The notes under the pieces were generated by a model. That model was not told the origin of the DNA and did not search any database. It was given only the letters and a program-made list of their open reading frames with translations. 64,000 nucleotides of DNA from Acidobacteriota bacterium (GTDB lineage Bacteria > Acidobacteriota > Terriglobia > Acidiferrales > UBA7541). This document shows, in pieces, positions 40,040-49,301 of the stretch; positions within the stretch are counted from its first letter, which is position 1, and every line of letters starts with the position of its first letter. The DNA is taken from positions 1 to 64,000 of the forward strand of contig QHZD01000033.1 in assembly GCA_003225315.1 (NCBI GenBank), given 5' to 3'. The position numbers and the translations under genes were made by a program.

Positions 40040-40262
40040 CTGAAAAAAGGAATTTACCCAGAGTTCGCTCCGACCTGGTCGGCATAAAGAGCCGTACACA
40101 GAGAACGCGGAGCAGAGAAGACCCAAGCTCTAGCCGACGCGAACTCATATAAGAATAGCGGGTTTGGGGAAGAGCGAAAAGACCGATCGCAACCAGGACC
40201 GGGATTAGAACGGGACTTGACTTTACTCGCCGGAGGGTACGCCGCTACAATCTTCCGACATC

Positions 40263-41042
40263 ATGGCCCGTCAACGACATAACCCCTCCGCGCTGCACGA
40301 TCCGAAGGTGTCGATCGTTATTCCCGTTTACAACGAAAAAACGACGATTGATGAGATCCTGAGGCGGGTGCTGGACATCGAGATGAACAAAGAAGTGATC
40401 GTGGTCGATGATTGCTCGACGGACGGAACGCGGCAAATTCTGGAGAATATGGCGGCGCGGCAAGCGAATGGCGAAGAGTTCGCGCCAGCACAGGATGGAA
40501 GCGACCCAATTGCATTGCGGGACTTGAAGTTTTTCTTCCAGACACCGAACCAGGGCAAAGGAGCGGCCTTGCGACGCGGTTTTGAGCAAGTGACCGGAGA
40601 GATCGTGCTGGTACAGGACGCGGACCTGGAATACGACCCGCGCGATTACCCGGTATTGCTGGAGCCGATCATCGATGGGCGCGCGGACGTGGTGTATGGT
40701 TCGAGATTCCTGAGCGGGCCACAGCGCGTGCACTATTTTTGGCATTACGTTGCGAACCGGATGCTGACTCTGCTTTCGGACATCTTCACAAACCTGAAGC
40801 TGACAGACATGGAGACTTGTTACAAGGTGTTCCGGAGAGAAGTGCTGACGGGAGTCCAGATCAAATCGAACCGGTTTGGATTCGAGCCGGAGATTACGGC
40901 AAAGATCGCCAAGCACAAGTGGCGCATCTACGAAGTGCCGATCACGTATGCAGGACGCACGTACGAAGAGGGAAAAAAGATTACATGGAAAGACGGCGTG
41001 CAGGCATTGTGGTGCATCATTCGCTATAAATTCAACGACTAA
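40263..41042 (+). CDS. Family-2 glycosyltransferase, dolichyl-phosphate mannose synthase-like
   Basis: The 259-residue GT-A enzyme shows VSIVIPVYNEKTTIDEI, the first Asp VVDDCSTDGT, the DxD-type VLVQDADLEYDP, and TDMETCYKVFRR. The layout matches DPM1/polyprenyl-phosphate sugar transferases without C-terminal membrane helices. It should transfer mannose or glucose from a nucleotide-sugar to a polyprenyl phosphate for surface glycans. ATG 40263 starts the protein. It is convergent with galE, 2 bases apart. Confidence 0.9.
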   Translation: MARQRHNPSALHDPKVSIVIPVYNEKTTIDEILRRVLDIEMNKEVIVVDDCSTDGTRQILENMAARQANGEEFAPAQDGSDPIALRDLKFFFQTPNQGKGAALRRGFEQVTGEIVLVQDADLEYDPRDYPVLLEPIIDGRADVVYGSRFLSGPQRVHYFWHYVANRMLTLLSDIFTNLKLTDMETCYKVFRREVLTGVQIKSNRFGFEPEITAKIAKHKWRIYEVPITYAGRTYEEGKKITWKDGVQALWCIIRYKFND

Positions 41043-41044
41043 AC

Positions 41045-42037
41045 CTAGGCCGAGGCGTTTTGCGCATACCCGTTAGGGTGTTTCTGCTTCCATACCCAGG
41101 CCGATTGAATGATTTCTTCGAGCGAGGAATGAGAGGCTTCCCATCCGAGGACGCGCTTGAGTTTTTCCTTGCTGGCGACGAGCACGACAGGATCACCAGG
41201 ACGGCGCGGACCCAGTTTGCGCGGGATTTTTCGGCCGGTGATGCGCTCCGCCGCATCGATGACCTCCAGGATAGAGAAGCCACGGCTGTTGCCGACGTTG
41301 AAGGCTTCGCCGGTAACGCGGTCGATCTCCTCGAGGGCGCGGACGTGGGAATCGGCAATGTCGAGCACATGGATGTAATCGCGGACACAGGTTCCATCGG
41401 GCGTGGGGTAATCCGTGCCGAAAACATCGACATGGGGCAAGCTGCCAGCGGCGGCTTCGAGAACCCGGGGAATGAGATGAGTTTCCACGCGATGATTCTC
41501 GCCGCAGGTGCTCGAAGCTCCAGCAGCGTTGAAATAACGGAGGGTCACGTATTTGAGTCCGGTGTAGAGCTTGTAATCAGCAAGAATCTGCTCGAAGGTG
41601 AGTTTGGATTTTCCGTAAGGGTTAATGGGCGCCTTGGGATGGTCTTCAGGGATGGGAACGATTTCGGGTTCGCCGTAAGTGGCGGCCGTGGACGAGAAAA
41701 TAAATTTTTTCACGCCGTGGCGGGTGACGGCGTCGAGAAGATTGACGCCGGAGGCGACGTTCGTGGCGTAGAAGATGCTGGGCTCGTGCACGGACTTGGC
41801 GACGAGGGCCTCGGCGGCGAAGTGCATGACGGCGTCAACTTTGTGCTTGGTGAAGACGGCTTCAAGCTGAGCGCGATCGGCAAGATCAACCTGGCAGAAG
41901 GTAGCGCCCGGCGGGACTGCGGCCCGATGGCCTTCAAGCAAGCTGTCCAGCGCGATGACGGACATGCCCCGCGAAATCAAGACTTCTGAACAAACGCTGC
42001 CGATGTAACCCGCTGCCCCAGTAACGAGAATACTCAC
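41045..42037 (-). CDS. galE: UDP-glucose 4-epimerase
   Basis: The 330-residue extended SDR protein has ILVTGAAGYIGSVCS (GxxGxxG), the Ser-Ser-Thr block FIFSSTAATYGEP and the catalytic Tyr/Lys in NPYGKSKL, followed by TLRYFNAAGAS typical of GalE. It interconverts UDP-glucose and UDP-galactose (or the GlcNAc/GalNAc pair) and supplies precursors for polysaccharides. ATG 42037. It is the last of three same-direction genes, wecB - LuxR regulator - galE. Confidence 0.93.
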   Translation of the reverse strand: MSILVTGAAGYIGSVCSEVLISRGMSVIALDSLLEGHRAAVPPGATFCQVDLADRAQLEAVFTKHKVDAVMHFAAEALVAKSVHEPSIFYATNVASGVNLLDAVTRHGVKKFIFSSTAATYGEPEIVPIPEDHPKAPINPYGKSKLTFEQILADYKLYTGLKYVTLRYFNAAGASSTCGENHRVETHLIPRVLEAAAGSLPHVDVFGTDYPTPDGTCVRDYIHVLDIADSHVRALEEIDRVTGEAFNVGNSRGFSILEVIDAAERITGRKIPRKLGPRRPGDPVVLVASKEKLKRVLGWEASHSSLEEIIQSAWVWKQKHPNGYAQNASA

Positions 42038-42110
42038 CAGTACGTTCTCCTTGAGCCAGGTAGAAACCCAAAATAGACGAGTTCAAGATTACCCGGGAAT
42101 CCGGCAAAGA

Positions 42111-42785
42111 TTAAGCCTGCGACAAGCGGCGCTGAAAGGTAAGAAGAATGAGGTCGGCGCGGCGGCGAACACCAAATTTGTTGAGCAGGTTCGAAACGTG
42201 AAACTTCACGGTGCGCTCCGCAATATTGAGCTTGTTGGCGATTTCTTTGTTTGAAAGATTTTCCAGAAGTGAATCGAGAACCTCCTGCTCGCGGCGGCTC
42301 AGATTTGTGACGGAGTCGGTCTTGAGGCGGCGGCCCTGCCCAGTGAGGATGGAATCAACGAATCCGGAGAGAAGCTGGCGCGGAACCCAAAATCCTCCGC
42401 TGGCAACAAGCGGAAGAGCGCGGATCAATTGTTCACGGGCTTCGACATAGGTGAGAAGGCCCTTTACGCCAAGACGCAGGAGAGAAAAACTGTTGGCCTC
42501 GTTGTGCTGCTCGCCAACGACGATGAGCCGGGATTCCGGATAGCGTTCGAGAAGATTGGCCAACAGCGCGCCGGTGGCGGGCTTGGCAGCGTGGGCGTCA
42601 ATGACGTAAACCTGTGCTTTCGGCGGCTCCAGGGTGCGCAAATCGGGCGCAAGCGTGGACTCCAGTTGCTTGAGAACAACCTTGAATTGAGCTTTCGATA
42701 AAATGCGTTCGAATTCGCTCAGCACTAGAGGGTGCGGCGAGAGGATGCAGACCGTCAATTTCGAGGACGACCGTTTCGTAGTCAC
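42111..42785 (-). CDS. LuxR-type response-regulator-like transcription factor
   Basis: The 224-residue protein has an N-terminal receiver-like domain (VCILSPHPLVLSEFERIL; candidate phospho-acceptor Asp in VYVIDAH). A GerE/LuxR helix-turn-helix follows (NLSRREQEVLDSLLENLSNK then EIANKLNIAERTVKFHVSNL). The receiver lacks clear acidic-pocket residues at its start (SPHP rather than DDHP), so it may be phosphorylation-independent. It sits between wecB and galE and could control envelope-polysaccharide genes. The start codon is GTG 42785, not firmly supported. Confidence 0.85.
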   Translation of the reverse strand: MTTKRSSSKLTVCILSPHPLVLSEFERILSKAQFKVVLKQLESTLAPDLRTLEPPKAQVYVIDAHAAKPATGALLANLLERYPESRLIVVGEQHNEANSFSLLRLGVKGLLTYVEAREQLIRALPLVASGGFWVPRQLLSGFVDSILTGQGRRLKTDSVTNLSRREQEVLDSLLENLSNKEIANKLNIAERTVKFHVSNLLNKFGVRRRADLILLTFQRRLSQA

Positions 42786-42860
42786 TGTTCGACAGGGTAT
42801 TGAAAACTGGCCTAAGGGGCAAGTCCTTTGGCGTCTATGTTCACGAATTGTTACTGACAG

Positions 42861-43982
42861 CTACGATGCATGGCCCCGGGGTACTTCGTTCAATAATATG
42901 TCAACTATGCGCTTGGCGGCATGACCGTCCCAGAGAGGAGGGATGCGGCCAGCTTTACCCTTGCCCGCCAGGGTATCACGCGCAGCAGCGACGATCTTGC
43001 CCGGATCCGTGCCGACCAGGAGGTTGGTACCTTGGGAGATGGTGACGGGGCGCTCCGTATTTTCCCGCAGGGTAAGGCAGGGGACGCCGAGAGCCGTGGT
43101 TTCTTCCTGGATGCCGCCCGAATCAGTGAACACAAGGCTGGCTTTGCTTAAAAGACAGAGAAAATCGAGGTACCCAACGGGCGGAATGAGCCGAAGTTGA
43201 GGATGATGCTGGATGCCGCCTTGCGTCAGACGCTGCTGAGTGCGGGGATGCACAGGGAAAATAACAGGCATTTCGGCGGCGACGGCGTTGATCGCTCCAA
43301 GAAGCTGGCTGAGCTTTTCCGTCGAATCGACATTGGAAGGACGATGAAGGGTCAGGACACCGAAGCGCTGCCAGCCGGCGCCATTCTTCAGTGCCAGTTC
43401 TTCACCGATTGCTGATTGCTGGGCGATAGGCAAAAAGTGGCGCAAAGAATCGATCATTACGTTGCCCACCATGAAAATGCTGCTGCGGGACCGGCCTTCT
43501 TTGAGGAGGTTCTCGATGGCGTCTTCTTCCGTGACAAAGAGGTAGTCGGCGAGTGCATCGGTTAGGATGCGATTGATCTCCTCCGGCATGGTGCGGTCAA
43601 AACTGCGAAGGCCGGCTTCGACGTGGGCCACGCGGATGCCGAGTTTGGCGGCGGCGAGAGAAACCGCAATGGTTGAATTGACATCGCCGACGACGAGAAC
43701 GAGGTCCGGCTGACGCTCGATAAGAACTGGTTCGATGCGCTTTAGGATTTCCGCGGTCTGCGAAGCGTGGGAGCCGGAACCCACTTCCAGATTCACGTGC
43801 GGCGACGGAATGCCCATCTGGCGGAAGAAAATGTCGGAGAGCTTTTCGTCGTAGTGCTGGCCGGTGTGAACGAGGATGGCTTCGATTTCCGGATGGCGCT
43901 GCATCTCGTGCATGAGCGGCGCGATTTTCGGGAGGTTGGGGCGGGCTCCGACGATATTCAGGATCTTCAAGGGTTGGGCCAT
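42861..43982 (-). CDS. wecB: UDP-N-acetylglucosamine 2-epimerase (non-hydrolysing)
   Basis: The 373-residue GT-B-fold epimerase has NIVGARPNLPKIAPL, VHTGQHYDEKLSD, VVGDVNSTIA, HVEAGLRSFD, FTDSGGIQEETTALGVP and LRENTERPVT. These are the standard active-site and UDP-binding blocks. It makes UDP-ManNAc for surface polysaccharides. ATG 43982 follows a TTG that could add one residue. It heads the wecB - regulator - galE set. Confidence 0.93.
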   Translation of the reverse strand: MAQPLKILNIVGARPNLPKIAPLMHEMQRHPEIEAILVHTGQHYDEKLSDIFFRQMGIPSPHVNLEVGSGSHASQTAEILKRIEPVLIERQPDLVLVVGDVNSTIAVSLAAAKLGIRVAHVEAGLRSFDRTMPEEINRILTDALADYLFVTEEDAIENLLKEGRSRSSIFMVGNVMIDSLRHFLPIAQQSAIGEELALKNGAGWQRFGVLTLHRPSNVDSTEKLSQLLGAINAVAAEMPVIFPVHPRTQQRLTQGGIQHHPQLRLIPPVGYLDFLCLLSKASLVFTDSGGIQEETTALGVPCLTLRENTERPVTISQGTNLLVGTDPGKIVAAARDTLAGKGKAGRIPPLWDGHAAKRIVDILLNEVPRGHAS

Positions 43983-44209
43983 CAAGCAGTCATCTCCTTC
44001 AGAGTCCCCACGCAGTATAGCATCCAGGAATTGGGCGTTCGATGCCCCAGATTGACCATTCGATTGTCGAAAACGACGGTTTAATGCGCGGAAGTAGGTA
44101 TCTGCCGGGAAACCTGAGTAAAATAGAGCGTGGCCGGAAACGTCAGATTTCTAAGGTACTTGGACCATTTTGGCCGGCGAGACGGCAATGAGTGGTAGTT
44201 TTTGAAAAG

Positions 44210-47200
44210 ATGCGCAACCTGAACGAGTCCGCTAAAGCCCTGCGCGAGTTGCTGGCGCAGCGAATCCTCGTGCTTGACGGGGCGATGGGGACGATGCTGC
44301 AACAACGCAACCTGAATGCGGAGGATTTCGGCGGAGCCGCGCTCGAAGGATGCAATGAGAATCTCGTTCGAACGAGGCCGGATGTCGTTCTGGATATTCA
44401 CAGGAAGTATTTTGAGGCGGGATCGGACATCGTCGAGACGAACAGCTTCGGCGGAGCACCGATTGTGCTGGCGGAATATGGCCTTGCCGCCGATGCACAC
44501 CTTTTGAACAAACGCGCGGCGGAATTGGCGCGGCAAGCGGCGGATGAATTCAGCACGCCGGGGAAACCGCGGTTCGTGGCGGGATCAATCGGGCCTACGA
44601 CAAAGGCGATTACGGTCACGGGCGGCGTGACGTTCAACGACCTGCGGGAGGCCTACTATGTGCAGGCTAAAGGACTCGTCGAAGGCGGAGTGGATTTGTT
44701 GCTCGTGGAAACCAGCCAGGACACCCGGAATATCAAAGCGGCTATTCTCGCGATTCGGAAGTTATCGAGGGAGATTGGGAGTGATGTTCCGTTCATCATT
44801 TCCGTGACGATCGAGCCGATGGGAACGATGCTGGCTGGTCAGACGGTGGAGGCCATGTGGGCGTCGCTGCGGCATGCGAAGCCGCTGGCGTTTGGGATGA
44901 ACTGCGCAACGGGGCCGGAGTTCATGACCGACCACATTCGGACGCTGGGGCAGCTTACGGGCGAATTTGTATCCTGCTATCCAAACGCGGGATTACCGGA
45001 TGAAGAAGGAAAGTATCTAGAGACTCCCACTACGCTGGCGGCACAGCTGGAAAAATTTGCGGATCACGGCTGGCTGAATTTAGTAGGTGGCTGTTGCGGT
45101 ACGACGGAGCAGCACATTCGCGCGATTGCGCAAATGGCCGAGGGCAAGAAGCCGCGTGTAAGGCCGGCCGAATCGCACCGCGCAGTTTATTCCGGTATTG
45201 AGGCAATTGAGGCGGAGGACAGCACGCGGCCGCTGCTGGTAGGCGAACGCACCAACGTGATCGGGTCGCGCTTGTTCAAGAACCTGGTCGCGGAAGAAAA
45301 GTGGGAAGAGGCCAGCGAAATTGCGCGGCGGCAGGTGCGCGGCGGCGCGCAAGTCGTAGATGTGTGCCTTCAGAGCACGGAACGCGATGAGAAAAGAGAC
45401 ATTCCACCGTTCTATGAAAAGCTAATCCGTAAAGTGAAGGCGCCGTTGATGATTGATACGACCGATCCGACAGCGATCGAGCTGGCGCTGACGTATTGCC
45501 AGGGCAAATCCATCATCAATTCCATCAACCTGGAAGACGGCGAGGAAAAATTCGAGCGCGTGGTGCCAATCGCGCATGAATTCGGCGCGGCGGTAGTGGT
45601 CGGTTGCATCGATGAGGACAAGCTGCAGGCGCAAGCGTTCACGCGAGAGCGCAAACTTGCAATCGCCCAGCGTTCGTACAAGTTGCTGACGGAAAAATAC
45701 GGGCTGGGCCCGGAGGACATCATTTTCGATTCGCTGGTCTTCCCTTGTGCAACAGGAGACGAAAATTACATCGGCGGAGCGGTCGAGACGGTCGAAGGTA
45801 TCCGGCTGATCAAGCAGGCGTTGCCGGATGTACGGACAATCCTCGGCATTTCCAACGTTTCGTTTGGATTGCCGGCGGGCGCGCGCGAAGTAGTGAACTC
45901 CGTTTTTCTGTACTACTGCACGAAAGCGGGGCTAGATCTGGCGATCGTGAATACGGAGAAAATCGAGCGGTTCGCGTCCATTCCCGCGCACGAACGCGAA
46001 CTCGCGGAAAACCTGCTGTTTTCGCACCCGCCGAAGGACGTTCCGGCGGATCACTCGAATGCAAAGCTCTTGCGGGACGTGCACGCTGATTGGCGGCAAC
46101 AAAGCAAGGAGCAGCGCGCGGCTGTCAATCAATATTACATTGCGGCAATCACCGAGCACTTTCGAACGGCAAAGAAAAAAGAAAAAGCGCGCGCGGCGGA
46201 CCTGCCTCTCGACGAACGCCTGAGCAACTACATTATCGAGGGCACGCGAGACGGCTTGATCGACGATCTAGAGCGCAAGCGCGGGGAGGGCACGGCTCCG
46301 CTGGACATCGTGAATGGGCCGCTGATGGCGGGCATGGCGGAAGTGGGACGGCTCTTCAACGCCAATGAGTTGATCGTCGCGGAAGTTTTGCAGTCGGCCG
46401 AAGCGATGAAGGCCGCGGTGAGCCACCTCGAGCAGTTTATGGAAAAGGCGGACACCGCCAAGCGCGGAAAAGTTGTGCTGGCAACGGTAAAAGGCGACGT
46501 TCACGACATCGGGAAAAACCTCGTCGAGATCATCCTGAAAAACAACGGCTATGACGTCGTGAATCTGGGAATCAAGGTTCCACCGGAAGAGTTGATCAAG
46601 GCGTATCAGGAGCACAAGCCGGACGCCATCGGTTTATCCGGGCTGCTGGTAAAAAGCGCTCAACAAATGGTGACCACGGCAAGCGATTTGAAAGACGCGG
46701 GCATTGAAATCCCGTTACTCGTCGGCGGCGCCGCGCTTTCCGCGAAATTCACACAGACGAAGATTGCCCCGAGCTATGGCAAGGCCGTGTGCTACGCCAA
46801 AGACGCCATGACCGGCTTGCGCTTGATGAACGAACTGATGGATCCGGCGACGCGCGCAACAGTGGTGCGCGAACATACCGCTTCCGGAAACGGTTTTGGC
46901 GTGACGACGACGGTCAGCGTCAAAGAAATTCCAAGTGTGACCAGATCGCCGCGTATTCGAACCGACCTCCCCATTCCGCGAGTGCAATACCTGGACCGCA
47001 AGGTCCGCCTGGTGCCCGATCTCCGCGAAGTCTGGGGCTACATCAACCCGTTCATGCTCTATGGGCGGCACATGGGTTTCCGCGGCGACTTCGAAAAGCG
47101 CTTTGCGGAGCGCGATCCGAAAGCCGTCGAGCTCTTTGAGAGCATGGAAGAAGTGAAGAAAGAAGCCGCCGAGTTCATGAAGATCCGGGCGGTCTGGCAA

Positions 47201-47776
47201 TTCTTCGAGGTGGAGGCGGCGGGCGATTCCCTGCACCTCTTTGCACCGGGAGAAAAAGAGCCGCTGCACACATTTCGATTCCCACGGCAGCGGCAGGGCG
47301 ATTTCCTGTGCCTGAGCGATTACGTTTTGCCCACACAGAACGGACAGCGCGACCACCTGGCGTTGTTTGTGGTGACGGCAGGCGAGGGGGTACGCGATCG
47401 GGCGGAGAAAGCCAAGAACGAGGGGTATTACTTCAAATCGCATGGGCTGCAGGCGCTGGCAATCGAGACGGCGGAGGGTTGCGCTGAATGGCTGCACCGG
47501 CGCATCCGCGAGGATTGGGGCTTCCCCGACCCGCCCAACATGACCATGGCGCAGCGGTTCACATCGCGCTACCGCGGCAAGCGGTACAGCTTCGGGTACC
47601 CGGCGTGCCCGAGTCTCGAGGACCAGGCCGGAATTTGGAAATTATTGAGGCCGGAAGAGATCGGCATACAGCTTACGGAAGGCTTCATGATGGATCCGGA
47701 AGCAAGTGTTAGCGCGCTGGTGTTCCATCATCCGGACTGCACCTATTTTTCTGCAGGAGATGCCGGCGAAGGCTAA
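44210..47776 (+). CDS. metH: Cobalamin-dependent methionine synthase
   Basis: The protein has about 1188 residues in all four modules. These are the homocysteine-binding domain (LDGAMGTMLQQ; zinc cysteines in GGCCGTTEQH), the pterin-binding domain (RTNVIGSRLFKNL, EDGEEKFE), the B12 cap and B12 domain (GDVHDIGKNL, the DxHxxG His as cobalt ligand; IGLSGLLVKS) and the C-terminal AdoMet activation domain (RGKRYSFGYPACPSLEDQAG). It remethylates homocysteine with methyl-THF. Start ATG 44210 is chosen; GTG 44192 is in frame upstream. I did not recognise a SAM or cobalamin riboswitch in the leader. Confidence 0.95.
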   Translation: MRNLNESAKALRELLAQRILVLDGAMGTMLQQRNLNAEDFGGAALEGCNENLVRTRPDVVLDIHRKYFEAGSDIVETNSFGGAPIVLAEYGLAADAHLLNKRAAELARQAADEFSTPGKPRFVAGSIGPTTKAITVTGGVTFNDLREAYYVQAKGLVEGGVDLLLVETSQDTRNIKAAILAIRKLSREIGSDVPFIISVTIEPMGTMLAGQTVEAMWASLRHAKPLAFGMNCATGPEFMTDHIRTLGQLTGEFVSCYPNAGLPDEEGKYLETPTTLAAQLEKFADHGWLNLVGGCCGTTEQHIRAIAQMAEGKKPRVRPAESHRAVYSGIEAIEAEDSTRPLLVGERTNVIGSRLFKNLVAEEKWEEASEIARRQVRGGAQVVDVCLQSTERDEKRDIPPFYEKLIRKVKAPLMIDTTDPTAIELALTYCQGKSIINSINLEDGEEKFERVVPIAHEFGAAVVVGCIDEDKLQAQAFTRERKLAIAQRSYKLLTEKYGLGPEDIIFDSLVFPCATGDENYIGGAVETVEGIRLIKQALPDVRTILGISNVSFGLPAGAREVVNSVFLYYCTKAGLDLAIVNTEKIERFASIPAHERELAENLLFSHPPKDVPADHSNAKLLRDVHADWRQQSKEQRAAVNQYYIAAITEHFRTAKKKEKARAADLPLDERLSNYIIEGTRDGLIDDLERKRGEGTAPLDIVNGPLMAGMAEVGRLFNANELIVAEVLQSAEAMKAAVSHLEQFMEKADTAKRGKVVLATVKGDVHDIGKNLVEIILKNNGYDVVNLGIKVPPEELIKAYQEHKPDAIGLSGLLVKSAQQMVTTASDLKDAGIEIPLLVGGAALSAKFTQTKIAPSYGKAVCYAKDAMTGLRLMNELMDPATRATVVREHTASGNGFGVTTTVSVKEIPSVTRSPRIRTDLPIPRVQYLDRKVRLVPDLREVWGYINPFMLYGRHMGFRGDFEKRFAERDPKAVELFESMEEVKKEAAEFMKIRAVWQFFEVEAAGDSLHLFAPGEKEPLHTFRFPRQRQGDFLCLSDYVLPTQNGQRDHLALFVVTAGEGVRDRAEKAKNEGYYFKSHGLQALAIETAEGCAEWLHRRIREDWGFPDPPNMTMAQRFTSRYRGKRYSFGYPACPSLEDQAGIWKLLRPEEIGIQLTEGFMMDPEASVSALVFHHPDCTYFSAGDAGEG

Positions 47777-47792
47777 GCGTAGACACCCCCAC

Positions 47793-48764
47793 TTACCGAA
47801 GCTGCCGCCTCTCCGTCATCCACCGGTATGTCAGGGAGAGATATACGAGAAAGATCGAGCAGAAGAATACCGCACCCGCTGAGTTATGAAAGGGCGAGAC
47901 AAAATCCGCGAATCCACGATTGCCGAGAACCACGAGTGAAGCAATCCGAAAAGCATTGCTGACGAGCATGAAAAAGAGACACCCGAAGTAAACCAAAATA
48001 GCGCGGCCCTTTCGAAGGCAGTTCCAGTCCAGAACAATGACAAGACCAAAAATATAGGCAAGAAGCTCAAAGGCGCTGATTCCGGAGCAGGCGAAGACGA
48101 TAGATGTGTCCTGAAGCGGTCCGATTATAGACGGCTCTGGACCTACGTCGTATGTCAGGCCAGGTACAAAGCTTCGGGCCAGAACATATATGAACCAGCC
48201 GAACGCCCGACCGTACCACGGCCAAATGGCCTCAAGAACACGACCGGGGACATTCACAGTCAGGACCAGTACTGCAGCTTTGGCCTCTGAGCTATAGGCG
48301 CGCAGAAGTTGCTTCCAATAGGCAAAAGAAAAGAGCACGACAGTGGGAATCAAAACTGCCAATCTGCCAAGCCCAACGAGAGTTCCGCTAAAAGTCGGCG
48401 TACCGGCAAAGGGCGCCACAGCGCCAGCAAACAAGCGAGAAAGGAGCACAAGGGCCACGTGCATGGCAGCAAAAGTACCGAGCCGCCAAGTGGAAAAGGA
48501 GCGCTCAAGAGTGGCGTCACCACCGGACAGGAGCAGCTCACCACGGCGCCATACAAGCAATAGAAAAGCGAAGGTTACCCAAAGAGGTGAAGTGGTGAGG
48601 AGAATTGGTGCGGCGAACTGATCAACGACAGTGACAATCAGGGTGAGAACCAGAGCGAGGAGAACAGATCTGAGAACAGGAAAACTCCTGGATCGAAAGA
48701 CGTTGCCTGCCAGGAGGCTTGCGTCCAAAGCTTCCGTTGTCGACACTTTGAGTTCAAGTCCCAA
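47793..48764 (-). CDS. Exosortase/archaeosortase family transpeptidase
   Basis: The 323-residue protein has about eight membrane helices and the exosortase catalytic triad: Cys in VFACSGISAFELLAY, Arg in VSNAFRIASLVVLG, and His in FVSPFHNSAGAVFF. Exosortases cut and anchor proteins bearing a PEP-CTERM-like C-terminal signal, usually in bacteria that make exopolysaccharide. The start is TTG 48764. The next gene upstream on the strand encodes a tiny protein with such a signal, so the pair looks like enzyme and substrate. It converges with metH. Confidence 0.88.
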   Translation of the reverse strand: MGLELKVSTTEALDASLLAGNVFRSRSFPVLRSVLLALVLTLIVTVVDQFAAPILLTTSPLWVTFAFLLLVWRRGELLLSGGDATLERSFSTWRLGTFAAMHVALVLLSRLFAGAVAPFAGTPTFSGTLVGLGRLAVLIPTVVLFSFAYWKQLLRAYSSEAKAAVLVLTVNVPGRVLEAIWPWYGRAFGWFIYVLARSFVPGLTYDVGPEPSIIGPLQDTSIVFACSGISAFELLAYIFGLVIVLDWNCLRKGRAILVYFGCLFFMLVSNAFRIASLVVLGNRGFADFVSPFHNSAGAVFFCSIFLVYLSLTYRWMTERRQLR

Positions 48765-48794
48765 CGGCTCAACTCACGTGAGAAGCTACGACAA

Positions 48795-49013
48795 CTAGTA
48801 TTGCCGAGCGATGCGGCGCCGAATAAGGAAGTACCCGCCCAGGCCGATCACCCCGGCGACTGCCATAGCACTAGTCGACATTTCGGGAGCATGTCCTCTG
48901 TGTTTCTGGGGGGACAGGCCATTTTGATTTCCGTTGCCGTTACCGCCGTTACGAGCCGCAGCGAAAGGAACCGCTACGGACAACAAGCAAATCGCAAAGA
49001 CTAGTCTTTTCAT
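48795..49013 (-). CDS. Small exosortase substrate (PEP-CTERM-like sorting signal)
   Basis: The 72-residue precursor has an N-terminal signal peptide (MKRLVFAICLLSVAVPFAAA). A short Gly/Asn/Gln-rich mature region follows (RNGGNGNGNQNG). The C-terminal sorting signal comprises the motif APEMST, the hydrophobic stretch AMAVAGVIGLGGYFLI and the basic tail RRRIARQY. That tripartite end is what exosortases recognise. After processing only about 25 residues would remain, so it may be a small surface-glycan anchor. ATG 49013 has GGAG upstream. It sits just upstream of the exosortase gene, 31 bases apart. Confidence 0.82.
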   Translation of the reverse strand: MKRLVFAICLLSVAVPFAAARNGGNGNGNQNGLSPQKHRGHAPEMSTSAMAVAGVIGLGGYFLIRRRIARQY

Positions 49014-49115
49014 GGGTAGGTCTCCAAATAAACTAGGGAGCAATCGAACTACCAAATACGGGGTTTCCCCAGTGCTCCATGGATAGGTTAGTCCTGAGTT
49101 TACAAGAGATTACAG

Positions 49116-49159
49116 ACGACACGTTTATAGCCACGCAGTACTTGCCCGATACGTGTCGT
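49116..49159. repeat. 9-bp inverted repeat upstream of the exosortase-substrate gene
   Basis: ACGACACGT (49116-49124) is complementary to ACGTGTCGT (49151-49159), separated by 26 bases. It lies about 100-145 bases upstream of the start at 49013 on the minus strand. Between it and the gene there is also a GGGG-AAA-CCCC hairpin (49061-49071). It could be an operator or part of a structured leader. Confidence 0.45.
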
Positions 49160-49301
49160 ATGGGCTTCCTTAAATGTGCAAATATCTATCTAAGAACTCC
49201 AAACGGCGGGAACGGCAATACATTGAAGGCAGGTCCATCTGTGGTCATGCATGAACCGCGGTGGATTCAACGCTAGGCCCGCTGTCTTGTGGGACGAGGA
49301 T

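Noticed and set aside
40201-40262. Promoter TTGACT...TACAAT before the DPM-type glycosyltransferase
   Set aside because: The spacer is 23 bases, too long for a standard sigma-70 promoter.
49079-49276. A 65-codon + strand frame upstream of the exosortase-substrate gene
   Set aside because: No recognisable sequence or ribosome-binding site; the region more likely holds the leader of the minus-strand gene.
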